A stretch of DNA of 64,000 bases, taken from Photobacterium angustum (lineage in GTDB: Bacteria; Pseudomonadota; Gammaproteobacteria; Enterobacterales; Vibrionaceae). Position numbers and translations under genes: made by a program. The stretch spans positions 1 through 64,000 of the forward strand of contig NZ_PYOM01000024.1 of assembly GCF_003026365.1 (NCBI RefSeq), read 5' to 3'. Every line of letters begins with the position of its first letter. The first letter of the stretch is position 1. The notes beneath the pieces are model-generated. The model ran no database searches. It was not told where the DNA came from and was given only the letters and a program-made list of their open reading frames with translations. Shown here in pieces: positions 54,173-62,777 of the stretch.

Positions 54173-54222
54173 TGGAGCAGGCAGCGGGAATCGAACCCGC
54201 AAATCATCAGCTTGGAAGACTT
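54173..54222 (-). tRNA. 3' fragment of tRNA-Gly (TCC), probable old integration site
   Basis: The minus strand contains the anticodon-to-3' part of tRNA-Gly: CTTCCAAGCTGATGAT, then a T arm GCGGGTTCGATTCCCGC and an acceptor ending TGCTCCA. The 5' half (acceptor strand and D arm) is missing, and the variable region has two extra Ts. This is what remains when an element inserts in the tRNA and is later rearranged. Not functional. Confidence 0.8.
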
Positions 54223-54568
54223 AAACCCACCCGTAATTTAATTACATAGAATAGAAAATTAAAAATATATATTATTAGTTTCAGTACCTTATGAAAAAAA
54301 TAATTGTATGATGTTTACTCTAATTTTAAGTTGTTAGACCACTTATGGTCGCATTTTGGTCACCAATTTATGTGTACCTTTTACACATAAAAAACACTAA
54401 TAACATAACAATCAATAGATTTTTAACCTAAAAAATCTAATCTCACCCATAACCAAATACATAAAAAATGCCTGAGAAGGCGGTCTTTTAACGTAATCGG
54501 AATTTTTCTGCACCACAGAATTAAATTACAAACAATTAATCCCTAATATTACTACCAACACACAGAAA
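54223..54568. other. Gene-free DNA at the island edge
   Basis: About 345 AT-rich bases between the tRNA fragment and the recombinase hold no gene. A small palindrome TGTGTA/TACACA near 54372-54389 is visible. Confidence 0.4.
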
Positions 54569-55168
54569 CTAACTCACTTTCACCACCCTCGCTATTGTCG
54601 CTCTGCTACATCCTAACTTCTGCTGTATTTCTGAATAACTGCGCCCAAGTTTTAACTGATCTCGTATATCTTGATGCAGGGATTCATTCACACGGCGACC
54701 GCGATACTTTCCTTCCGCTTTTGCTTTCGCAATACCTTGCGCTTGGCGTTTATGGCGAGTTTCGTAATCATCACGGGCCATCGCTGCGCCTAAATCCAAC
54801 ATGAATTCGGTTAAAGCCAAGGTAATGCTGTTTTGCTCACCCGCGCTGAACACCGCATGCGTCATAGGCTGATCAGCCACCACTATCACCAACCCTTTTT
54901 CCATAATGCGGGCTTTTAAGGTTTTCCATTCAAGCCAAGGTAAACGAGTAAGGCGATCCATCTTTTCAATCAGCAACACATCACCAGCTTCACTATCGTC
55001 TATCAGCTTGTTAAGTTCCGGTCTTTCTAACTTGGTGCCGGATTGGTTTTCGATGTAATAGCCAGCGATACGACTATCAAACTTGGCGCCAAAAGCTCTC
55101 AGTTCTTCTTTTGCCCGTTGGGCATCTTGCTCGGTGGTTGAGGCACGAAGGTAAGCACGGATCAGCAT
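54569..55168 (-). CDS. Serine recombinase (resolvase/invertase type)
   Basis: A 199-residue site-specific recombinase. The N-terminal catalytic domain has RAYLRASTTEQD with the nucleophilic Ser, LLIEKMDRLTRLP, the long E helix near AMARDDYETRHKRQAQGI and the C-terminal HTH GRSYSEIQQKLGCSRATIARV. The size matches Tn3-type resolvases and Pin/Hin invertases. No obvious invertible segment or res site is seen beside it. It sits just inside the tRNA-Gly fragment, consistent with mobile-element DNA. Confidence 0.93.
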   Translation of the reverse strand: MLIRAYLRASTTEQDAQRAKEELRAFGAKFDSRIAGYYIENQSGTKLERPELNKLIDDSEAGDVLLIEKMDRLTRLPWLEWKTLKARIMEKGLVIVVADQPMTHAVFSAGEQNSITLALTEFMLDLGAAMARDDYETRHKRQAQGIAKAKAEGKYRGRRVNESLHQDIRDQLKLGRSYSEIQQKLGCSRATIARVVKVS

Positions 55169-55606
55169 GGTTTCCCCTAAACTGGTTTAATTTAAGTTAG
55201 TTTCTAAAATCAGTTTAGTATAGATGGTTTCGCAAATGAAGCGGTAAGGGTTGAGAGGCTGTGGAGATCGGTTTCGTTAGGGTATACCTAAAATGACACT
55301 AGTAACAGCATGAACCGCTGTGATGAAGGTTTTATCATTGAGCTCCTTTTCTAATAAGAAATAAAGATCATGGATAGTAGTAACGAAATAAGCAGACTGT
55401 TACCCACCTTTTTCCAGTGTTACTCACTATAATAGAGAAAAAAATTTAAACAGTTTCAGTCTAATAATTTGCTGATTTTCAATTGTGTATTAATAAATTT
55501 AATAGTAAGCGACCGACTACCCGGCGGTCACTTAATACTTAAGAGTTACTGCATGTAATATAATCTAGGACCCATAATTTTTCAGTAAAATCCATTTAAT
55601 GGAGTT
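55169..55606. other. Gene-free spacer in the island
   Basis: No credible gene in about 440 bases. It could contain the recombinase promoter and recombination site, but no clear paired repeat was found. Confidence 0.4.
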
Positions 55607-55885
55607 TTAAATAACTTTTAAATATAAAAGAAATGTAATTACAGAAAATGCTCCTATAACTGCTTTTTGCGGACTATACTCTTTTATATCTTTTAATATA
55701 ACATATAATAATGGTAACGAAAGAAGATGAATTGATATATTTATCGCTTCACTATTATTTATCACATAGAGCCATTGTAAGGAATAGATAATGATAAAAA
55801 AAATAGTTTCTTTATTATTAGCTCCAAGCCTTCTTAATGTTAAAATATAAAGTAGTAAAGTTATTAACCCTAACAAATAATCCAT
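55607..55885 (-). CDS. Small integral membrane protein, possible immunity partner
   Basis: A 92-residue protein with about four hydrophobic segments (residues 3-18, 27-43, 48-63 and 72-90) separated by short charged loops (LRRLGANNKE, KDIKEYSPQ). It starts at an ATG one base after the stop of the secreted glycine-rich gene, so the two are coupled. An upstream in-frame extension runs into the other gene's frame and is not credible. The size and topology resemble bacteriocin immunity proteins, but this is inference. Confidence 0.65.
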   Translation of the reverse strand: MDYLLGLITLLLYILTLRRLGANNKETIFFIIIYSLQWLYVINNSEAINISIHLLSLPLLYVILKDIKEYSPQKAVIGAFSVITFLLYLKVI

Positions 55886-55886
55886 A

Positions 55887-56450
55887 TTATAAGTGACACG
55901 CCTCCATACAAGCACCGGCAGCCGCAACACCCAAACTTGGCCCAGCAACATTCCCCAAAGCTGGTGTTGCAACTCCACCAACGAATCCCCCCACAACTCC
56001 AGAAGTTAATTGCTTTGCTGTTGGTGATTTATTTGGTGAAGTTGCTACTGCACCAATAGCACCAACCGTGGCACCGGAAGCTCCCAACCTCAGTAATATA
56101 CTAGCAGGAGCACCTCTTTTAACTCTTTTTGGCTTAGGATCTCTAAAAACAAATATATTTTCTTCAAACTTATTTATAAACTTTTGAACTTTATTTTGAA
56201 CTTGAAATGAAAATTCTTTTGGGACATTTATAAACTCATACGGGTAAATAACACTAGATGTACCATCGAAAAAGAAAATACTTATATCATCAGAACTTAA
56301 ATTTACTAACTTATTTAAGTTATTTTCAGATTTAAAACAGTACTTATAACGGCCATTAATACTTTTTGATTCATCGAGATCTAATGAATTACACTCCCTC
56401 GCTTCAACACATAACGAAAAAAAACAAAATAGGTAAACAAACTTTTTCAC
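55887..56450 (-). CDS. Secreted glycine-zipper protein with dibasic cleavage-like site
   Basis: A 187-residue exported protein, not recognised. A signal peptide is at 1-17. Residues 18-105 form a globular part with Cys20 and Cys38. A basic tetrad RVKR (109-112) separates it from a C-terminal half made almost only of Gly, Ala, Val, Ser and Thr (113-180) with repeated GxxxG zipper motifs, such as GVVGGFVGGVATPALG. It ends in ACMEACHL. Such glycine-zipper segments insert in membranes. With the coupled four-helix membrane gene it resembles a toxin-immunity or bacteriocin pair. Confidence 0.65.
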   Translation of the reverse strand: MKKFVYLFCFFSLCVEARECNSLDLDESKSINGRYKYCFKSENNLNKLVNLSSDDISIFFFDGTSSVIYPYEFINVPKEFSFQVQNKVQKFINKFEENIFVFRDPKPKRVKRGAPASILLRLGASGATVGAIGAVATSPNKSPTAKQLTSGVVGGFVGGVATPALGNVAGPSLGVAAAGACMEACHL

Positions 56451-56810
56451 TTAACAATCTCACCAATGGTAATAAGAATGATTATCATTACATATTAAAT
56501 ATTTTTTTTGTATTATTTATTAGCATTAAAAAACTTTATGTGACTCTTATCACATTCACTCTTCTGTAAAGCTAAACCGAATGGAAATCTATTTATTAGG
56601 ATGGATTTTATAGCTAAATTTTTTCGAGATAAGATATTAGATTCATTCTCAAAATTCACAGAAGAATCACGTAGAGAAATAGATCTAGTAGTAAAGTAGG
56701 TATAACAATTTAATCAATGATTTAAGCAGTTAATTAATAGTTATCTTAAACTAGAATTTTATATTTTAGAGGTTTCATACACAAATATGTATAACGAAAA
56801 ATTATTTATA
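56451..56810. other. Gene-free spacer upstream of the glycine-zipper gene
   Basis: About 360 bases separate the glycine-zipper gene from the end of the PTS operon. A 32-codon plus-strand frame (56601-56699) exists but has no proper ribosome site. A TAATGATAATCATTCTTATTACC-like stretch near 56466-56488 resembles a Fur box (AT-rich, with GATAATNATTNTT character) just upstream of the glycine-zipper gene. Confidence 0.4.
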
Positions 56811-56864
56811 TATAAAAAGAGTGAGTAATTTAATCCATAAATAGATATAAGAACTCACTCTAAA
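56811..56864 (-). terminator. Terminator after the PTS operon
   Basis: AGAGTGAGT pairs with ACTCACTCT over a long AT loop and is followed on the minus strand by TTTTATATA, about 55 bases after the IIA stop. Confidence 0.6.
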
Positions 56865-56917
56865 AATACTCTCTAAATTTTTTCAATTAAGAATTTAACT
56901 CTTAGTATATTAAGTAA

Positions 56918-57367
56918 TTAATAACGTTTCAAAACTTCAATAATATCAGTTTTCTCATGGGCATTAATAAGAGCATTGATGTCATCTTCATTCTGGAATA
57001 ATTCAGACAAGGCCATAATTGTATTAATGTGGCTATTAGAATCTTTTGCCGCTAAGGTAATTGAAAGGTACACATCGCCATTATCCTCTGATTCAAAGTT
57101 AACACCACTCTGGAATACAGTTAGCTGAAGAGCAGACTCATTAACTCCATCTTCAGGTCTGGCATGAGGCATAGCGATTTTAGGAGCTAATACGTAATAT
57201 GGACCGATTGCTTTATGTTGTTGTTTTATCGCTTCTACATAGCGAGGTTCAACTTTATCGTTACTTATCAATGTTGAACATGTTAAATCAATGGCAGAAT
57301 CAACTGAAAGATTTGATTCAGAGGTAATAACAATACCTTCAGGACCAATTAAATCATATAAACTCAT
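56918..57367 (-). CDS. PTS system EIIA component (ascorbate/fructose class)
   Basis: A phosphocarrier domain protein of about 149 residues, PTS EIIA type 2. The phosphorylated His lies in KIAMPHARPEDGV and VYLSITLAAKDSNSH is the second conserved block. The ATG at 57367 overlaps the IIC stop (ATGA). It passes phosphate from HPr to the IIB protein encoded first in the operon. Confidence 0.92.
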   Translation of the reverse strand: MSLYDLIGPEGIVITSESNLSVDSAIDLTCSTLISNDKVEPRYVEAIKQQHKAIGPYYVLAPKIAMPHARPEDGVNESALQLTVFQSGVNFESEDNGDVYLSITLAAKDSNSHINTIMALSELFQNEDDINALINAHEKTDIIEVLKRY

Positions 57368-58620
57368 GAGACAGCCCACCCTAATACTAGTCCAACTACA
57401 CCAAAGTCAAAATCAGAGAATGTTGTTGCTTCAAGCCCTAGACCACCAAGCACTGGCAGTAGCAGCATCGGTAATATTGAAATACAGATCCCCTGCGTGA
57501 ACGCACCTAAGATTGCACCTCGTAAACCACCTGTCGCATTACCATATACACCCGAGGCACCTCCGACAAAGAAATGAGGAACGACTCCAGCAACAATAAT
57601 TGTCCACCCCATCATTCCTTGAATAGCCATCATAAGAAGACCTGCAGAAAAAGAAGACAAGAAACCAATTAACACTGCGTTTGGTGCTACAGGAAAGACC
57701 ATTGGACAGTCCAGAGCAGGTTTTGCTCCAGGTACTAATTTATCTGAAATACCTTTAAATGCAGGAACGATTTCAGCGATTAACATCTTCACGCCTTGCA
57801 GAACGATGTATACGCCACCAGCAAATGTTAAAGACTGCATAAAAGTAAATACAACCCAGTTTTGACCATTGGAAATCGTATTAACAAACTGTCCACCAGC
57901 AATAACAGATGCAATCATGAAAAATACTGCCATCGTTGCTGCAACTGCGACTGGAGTATCTCTTAGAAACATTAAGCTTTTAGGTACATTAATATCTTCT
58001 GTTGTTTTCGAAGTATCACCAAACTTGCTACCAATATAGCCAGAGATCACGTATGACAGTGTAGAAAAGTGTCCCATTGCTAATTGATCTGTGCCCATGA
58101 CTTTTTCAGTATATTTTTGGGCGATAGCTGGCATTATAACCATGAGTGCACCAACGATTAGTGAACCAATAGCAACTAATGCTGTACCTTTAATTCCCCC
58201 CGTAGATAAAATAACTGCAACTAACATCGACATGAACATCGTGTGATGTCCCGTTAAAAAGATATATTTTAACGGTGTAATACGAGCCAAAATAATATTA
58301 ACAATAAAAGCAAAAAACATGATTAGTGCCATTTCATAACCAAACGTTTCTTGAGCAACAGCTACTATCGCTTCGTTATTGGGAATAACACCACTTACGC
58401 CAAACGCTTCTGTAAATACTGTTGAAAAGTTATTTAAAGCGCCAATCAAAGCATTTGCACCAAAACCAAGAATTAAAAATCCCATTACCGTTTTGATGGT
58501 GCCTTTTAATATTGTTGATATATCTGATTTCTGTGCAATTAAACCAATAAAAGCAATTAGTCCAACCATAATGGCGGGCTCTTTTAATAAGCCCAGCATA
58601 AATTCAAAAAAGTTGTGCAT
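57364..58620 (-). CDS. PTS system EIIC component (UlaA/SgaT-like)
   Basis: A 418-residue membrane transporter of the ascorbate-galactitol PTS superfamily. Recognised by multiple TM helices, AFIGLIAQKSDISTILKGTIK, MGFLILGFGANALI, LTGHHTMFMSMLVAVILS and HFFVGGASGVYGNATGGLRG. The IIB-IIC-IIA gene order and separate subunits match ulaBAC-type systems. The substrate may be ascorbate or another sugar acid; no ulaG or isomerase genes are nearby to confirm it. Confidence 0.9.
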   Translation of the reverse strand: MHNFFEFMLGLLKEPAIMVGLIAFIGLIAQKSDISTILKGTIKTVMGFLILGFGANALIGALNNFSTVFTEAFGVSGVIPNNEAIVAVAQETFGYEMALIMFFAFIVNIILARITPLKYIFLTGHHTMFMSMLVAVILSTGGIKGTALVAIGSLIVGALMVIMPAIAQKYTEKVMGTDQLAMGHFSTLSYVISGYIGSKFGDTSKTTEDINVPKSLMFLRDTPVAVAATMAVFFMIASVIAGGQFVNTISNGQNWVVFTFMQSLTFAGGVYIVLQGVKMLIAEIVPAFKGISDKLVPGAKPALDCPMVFPVAPNAVLIGFLSSFSAGLLMMAIQGMMGWTIIVAGVVPHFFVGGASGVYGNATGGLRGAILGAFTQGICISILPMLLLPVLGGLGLEATTFSDFDFGVVGLVLGWAVS

Positions 58621-58630
58621 GGCTATAACC

Positions 58631-58900
58631 TTAAATAAATACTTTTAGTTGGTCTTCAATAGATGCTTTATCAAAAATATTTTTAAGGCTAACAATATTT
58701 TGTTTTCCAGCCGCTTCTAATTGTGTTGCAACATCAGTTGCTGCTACCCAAATATCAGCATTACTTGATGATGCCGATGATAAATCCTCATGATCAATAT
58801 CCGCAACCAAACCGATTTTATTTGCTACATCTTTAACAGCCATTTCCATCATTAAAGAAGTGCCTAAACCGTTACCACAAACAACTAAGATCTTTTTCAT
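58631..58900 (-). CDS. PTS system EIIB component (ascorbate class)
   Basis: An 89-residue phosphocarrier. The phosphorylated Cys is in LVVCGNGLGTSLM near the N-terminus, the signature of lactate/ascorbate-type IIB proteins; NADIWVAATDVA follows. First gene of the operon, with CRP-like sites upstream. Ten bases separate it from the IIC gene. Confidence 0.92.
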   Translation of the reverse strand: MKKILVVCGNGLGTSLMMEMAVKDVANKIGLVADIDHEDLSSASSSNADIWVAATDVATQLEAAGKQNIVSLKNIFDKASIEDQLKVFI

Positions 58901-59021
58901 TTTAATATTCTCTCTGTAGGATATTCAGGGGAAGCTTATTTCCAGCCCTTTTATTATGCAGAAAGCTTAAAGATTAAATTAACGCCCGAAATAGATCCAA
59001 GTCACAAAGTCAAAATGAGAT

Positions 59022-59037
59022 TGTGAGACAGATCAAC
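59022..59037 (-). promoter_or_regulatory. CRP-like site upstream of the PTS operon
   Basis: TGTGAGACAGATCAAC matches eight of ten consensus positions of a CRP site, about 120 bases before the IIB start. A weaker one (58991-59006) is closer. CRP control is usual for PTS operons. Confidence 0.45.
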
Positions 59038-59176
59038 TAATAGAACAATTAAAATAAATGATAATTCTTAATTTTTTATGGAAAATAAAAGAGTGTGATG
59101 AATATTACATTATGCTTTATTGCACTTTTTCCTTATTTAAAATATATAGCCCAATATAATTAATTGATGATAGAAA

Positions 59177-59665
59177 TTACTCACCATAATCTTTTAGCAT
59201 TTTCTTAAGGAGAGTATTTACATCCTTTGTTTTTTTATTTCTTTTAGTAAGAGCACTTAATGAAGAAGGCGCTTCTAACGTCTCTTCCTTTCCATCACTT
59301 TTACCTGTTTTTTGAAGCATTTTCTGAACAGAAGCCATTAGAAGGCGAACATCTTCCTCCCTATCATTTTTCAACAGGACAACATTTTCTGACTCAACTG
59401 CCACAATAGTTAAAACGCCATATTTCACTGATTCAATTTTTTCACCGACCATTATTGATTCAGGAGCAACAGTACTATCAGTCAGCTTTCCTGCTCTAAG
59501 TTTTGCAGCACTAATAGCCCTGATGTTACCTGTATTTTCGAAGAAGACGATAACGGTATGAGTGTTAAAGTAATCGATCACTCTAACGAAACCATGCTTA
59601 TTCGTCTTAAACCTTGCGCCATTCTGCATATCTTGCGGAGCGGTCATTTTTTTTGCTTCTATCAT
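59177..59665 (-). CDS. Hypothetical protein with phage-type N-terminal domain
   Basis: A protein of about 162 residues, not firmly recognised. The N-terminal part (ARFKTNKHGFVRVIDYFN, then TVIVFFENTGNIRAISA and LRAGKLTD) resembles a small beta domain found at the start of some phage endonucleases and structural proteins that read like 'FKTN.G.F.VV.Y.N...V.V.F..TG'. The C-terminus is a Lys-rich helix (TKRNKKTKDVNTLLKKMLKD). Probably DNA-associated. A GTG three bases earlier is an alternative start. It is a single gene between the PTS operon and the recombinase cassette. Confidence 0.6.
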   Translation of the reverse strand: MIEAKKMTAPQDMQNGARFKTNKHGFVRVIDYFNTHTVIVFFENTGNIRAISAAKLRAGKLTDSTVAPESIMVGEKIESVKYGVLTIVAVESENVVLLKNDREEDVRLLMASVQKMLQKTGKSDGKEETLEAPSSLSALTKRNKKTKDVNTLLKKMLKDYGE

Positions 59666-59986
59666 CACAACAACATCCTAACTACACAGTTAATATAATA
59701 ATCATATTTATACTCCACCCCAAAAGGTATTTATAAGTAGATACCTAAAATCATTTTATTAATTCGCGATGGCAGTACTGGCACCAAGATAAATGCATTA
59801 GATGACTAAAAAAGAGTGATCGTCTGTGAGCAACTAATGAATTTGAGAATAATACTCATCATGTTTTCACATAAAATATTGAGCCAACTTACATTTTATA
59901 AATTATCTTTGCCTCACTCAATTTGAATAATCAAATAAGCACTAAGTTTTATATTGTCATATATATAATTATTGGTGGTCAAGATA
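59666..59986. other. Divergent promoter region before the recombinase cassette
   Basis: About 320 bases hold no gene. The cassette promoter must be here. No clear inverted-repeat attachment site was found. Confidence 0.4.
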
Positions 59987-60550
59987 GTGAAAAAACTTCT
60001 GTCATTAAAAGAATTAAAAAGGTGTGCATTTATTGTGCATCCGAACGCTAAGCCTGCCTTTGACTTTTTCTTTAATCACACGCATCTATTCTGCAGAAGT
60101 CGATTAAATGCTTCGACTTTAAAGGTACTTAATCAAAACCAAACATTTTATGGAATAAGGACACAGGAAAATGAAATAGCGCTATTTTCAGGATATGAAT
60201 TTATCGGCTTTGATTTAGCCAATATCGAATTCACACAACACAACGTCATCATCTTTTCATCACTCACCGATGAAGAAATCATACAGCAAGCATGGGTTGC
60301 TACTTTACACGTTGTATTGACTTCACCGCCAACTAAGCATTTAGAAGAGTTAAGACGGGTGATCAATAATTTAGTGCCAACCGACTACATCAACTTAGTC
60401 TTTAAAAAAATAAAAATATCGCAAAGGACTTGGAGCGAATTCAACGGTGTATCTAGAGACGGATTAGCCAAACAAAGTCAAAGTACGAATAAGCCAACGG
60501 AGCTTCAAATCTCAATTTTCGAGCGCCTTGGAAATAAATATGCAGGATAA
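59987..60550 (+). CDS. First gene of a three-gene recombinase cassette (GmtX-like position)
   Basis: A protein of about 187 residues, with no known domain that I can identify. A Lys-rich start (KKLLSLKELKRC) is followed by mixed alpha/beta sequence, with YGIRTQENEIALFSGYEF and a helical C-terminus SQRTWSEFNGVSRDGLAKQS. It is predicted cytoplasmic. Alternative starts are a TTG at 59972 and GTGs at 59975 and 59987; I use 59987. It overlaps the next gene by 11 bases, so it belongs to the cassette. Confidence 0.7.
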   Translation: MKKLLSLKELKRCAFIVHPNAKPAFDFFFNHTHLFCRSRLNASTLKVLNQNQTFYGIRTQENEIALFSGYEFIGFDLANIEFTQHNVIIFSSLTDEEIIQQAWVATLHVVLTSPPTKHLEELRRVINNLVPTDYINLVFKKIKISQRTWSEFNGVSRDGLAKQSQSTNKPTELQISIFERLGNKYAG

Positions 60551-62777
60551 GTCAGAAATATATTCTCGCTTCAAAGAGAGAAATAAAGAACATTTTTTTC
60601 GCTTATTATTTCCTTTTTCAAAAAAAGAAAATGCAGTCATCGCAAAGGAAGTGATTCGGCTTTGTACATTACTATCAGATAAACACCGCGACTATTTTGA
60701 AGAGTACTATTTATTAATTGAGGAAGCACAAAAACACCAAGAGGTTTCTTCGATTGATACAATTTCCATATTGGAAATGATTAAAAAAAAGGGACAAATT
60801 GGCACTCACCCTATTCCTGCTTTTATTGGTTCTACATTGTTGTATACTTCTTACGACAAAGATAAGTTTGACCAGTATAAAGCACTGACCTTACTCACTA
60901 TTGCTCGTTTATCTTACATCGGTAAACATGACTCAAAAATAATAACGCTTTGTAACGAGATAAGAAAGTTTTCTGATGGCATACGAGAAGACTTAGCAAG
61001 CTTTCTTCCTAATATAGATGCTGTTAACTTCACTGAGCTTATTCATCAATTTAGTTCTCTCACAGATAATTCATCCCTGCTAAACACCAAAGATCAAGTG
61101 ATCATTTGGCTTAACCGTTACAAAGTTCCCTTCAAGGATGCTCATGATTTAAATGTGGGATACCGACGCAATGCAAATACACAACGCTTTAGAAAAAACG
61201 GGGCATTAACGGTAAAGCCACGCGTCTATCTAAACGATGAAGGTGATGCCGCAGTAGAAATATCTCAACTTCATTTTGAACACAAACATGTAGAGAGCTG
61301 GCAGGGCGAGGATTTTGCTGATAGCGACCCTCGAAGCCTTAATGTCATTACCAGTAGTGATAATTGCTCTAAAAGTGAAGCTCTCGGTGCGATTCAAGCA
61401 AAGTCGATATTTGAAAATCTAAAGAAAAAAGCCATGCACTTGCCCTGCGATATCTACAGCATGACTCACCATGAACTCTACACTTTAGTGAAATCGTGTG
61501 AAGACAGTCTTTTCGCTCGGCAAGATGAAGACATCGCTCAGTTATTGCTGCTTATGCTAATAACAGGCAACACTAAAGATCAACTAAAACACACTAAGAA
61601 CAAGCGTTGTTCTAATCAGCAGCGCCAGATTAAATGGGTAGTGAGGACTCACCGATTACCGAGTCAAGCTATCCGCGAGGAGTTAAGATTTCTGACTCAA
61701 AACATCAGCACGACAATTTTATTACCACTACCTGATTTTATTACTGCCAGACTCAATAGCTTCAAGTTTTCAAAATTACAGGCTTCAGATTTAAAAGCCT
61801 ATTTACAGTCAATCAACAAACGTAAAGGGCTACACCTTACGCTGACAAAAGTGAGTAATTACCTTAGCGATTACTGCGCACATAGAAACATTGACCCAGT
61901 CATCCCACATATTATTAGTGGTGTTGATAATAAAGTCTTACCCGCGGTGTTTTACACTCAAATCCCATCATCAATTCTGCTCAGTCACTTCCAAAACTAT
62001 CTGAGTCACTTATCCGCACATTCAAAAGAAGGGTTATGGGACACTGGCGATGAAAGCCAACTCGGTGATGATGAATATATTGGCTCTCCCCTGCACATTG
62101 ACAGTAAAAAATTAAGGTATTTATTTTCGCGTTTAAAAGAGCAAATCCATGAAAATAAACGCCGCACCGATGTCTATTTTTCAGACAACGGCCATAACGA
62201 TATTACGTTAATGACCCAGTTTGTACTTATGCTCGCATCAGGGTATCGCCCCGTCACGGGCTGGTTTGGTAAACGTGAAGACTTTCACCTCCCCACAGGC
62301 ACGTATTGGATTAACGACAAAAATACATCGATGGGTGATAGCAGTCGCTGTATCCTCCTTGCCGATATTGCCATTCTCTACCTAAAGCACTACATCGACT
62401 ATCTCCATCAAGCCGTTATTTATCATGGGAACCGTACACCATCACTGAAACAACGGTATGAAAAAAGCTTAACAAGCGAAGAGCACTTTTTCTTTTACAG
62501 ACAAGATAGCTCTTTTGATGACGTAACCCCTTCGAACTTCGCCCAGTTTGCCGATAAGTTATTTCCATTGCAGCCTAATTGGGCCAGACACCATATACGC
62601 TCTTTACTCTGTCATCACGGCGTCGCACCAGAATTAATTTCAGCATGGATGGGACATCAGGACATGGGTAAACAAGCATTTCATTCTTTTAGCCAGCTGA
62701 GTCAGAGCCAACTTAAACAAGTCAGTCATATTATTAATCAGCTCTTCGTTGAACTAGGTTTGGGGAGGGATATATGA
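60540..62777 (+). CDS. Large tyrosine-recombinase-like protein (GmtY-like)
   Basis: A 745-residue protein whose C-terminal third carries tyrosine-recombinase landmarks: the first Arg in LASGYRPVTG, Lys in NDKNTSMGDSSR, HxxR in RHHIRSLLCHHG and GH in AWMGHQD. The nucleophilic Tyr expected 8-11 residues after GH is absent; the sequence reads GKQAFHSFSQLS and no Tyr occurs to the end. The N-terminal 500 residues are of unknown fold. The ATG at 60540 has GGA seven bases upstream. It is the middle gene of a coupled trio, resembling the Gamma-Mobile-Trio arrangement (GmtX, GmtY, GmtZ) of Vibrionaceae mobile islands. Confidence 0.75.
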   Translation: MQDKSEIYSRFKERNKEHFFRLLFPFSKKENAVIAKEVIRLCTLLSDKHRDYFEEYYLLIEEAQKHQEVSSIDTISILEMIKKKGQIGTHPIPAFIGSTLLYTSYDKDKFDQYKALTLLTIARLSYIGKHDSKIITLCNEIRKFSDGIREDLASFLPNIDAVNFTELIHQFSSLTDNSSLLNTKDQVIIWLNRYKVPFKDAHDLNVGYRRNANTQRFRKNGALTVKPRVYLNDEGDAAVEISQLHFEHKHVESWQGEDFADSDPRSLNVITSSDNCSKSEALGAIQAKSIFENLKKKAMHLPCDIYSMTHHELYTLVKSCEDSLFARQDEDIAQLLLLMLITGNTKDQLKHTKNKRCSNQQRQIKWVVRTHRLPSQAIREELRFLTQNISTTILLPLPDFITARLNSFKFSKLQASDLKAYLQSINKRKGLHLTLTKVSNYLSDYCAHRNIDPVIPHIISGVDNKVLPAVFYTQIPSSILLSHFQNYLSHLSAHSKEGLWDTGDESQLGDDEYIGSPLHIDSKKLRYLFSRLKEQIHENKRRTDVYFSDNGHNDITLMTQFVLMLASGYRPVTGWFGKREDFHLPTGTYWINDKNTSMGDSSRCILLADIAILYLKHYIDYLHQAVIYHGNRTPSLKQRYEKSLTSEEHFFFYRQDSSFDDVTPSNFAQFADKLFPLQPNWARHHIRSLLCHHGVAPELISAWMGHQDMGKQAFHSFSQLSQSQLKQVSHIINQLFVELGLGRDI

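Noticed and set aside
55886..55996. N-terminal extension of the small membrane protein
   Set aside because: The extension uses another frame of the glycine-zipper gene; the ATG at 55885, right after that gene's stop, explains the data better.
56601..56699. 32-codon frame on the plus strand
   Set aside because: It looks mildly coding, but it lacks a proper ribosome site and has no partner gene or homologue I can name; too weak to annotate.
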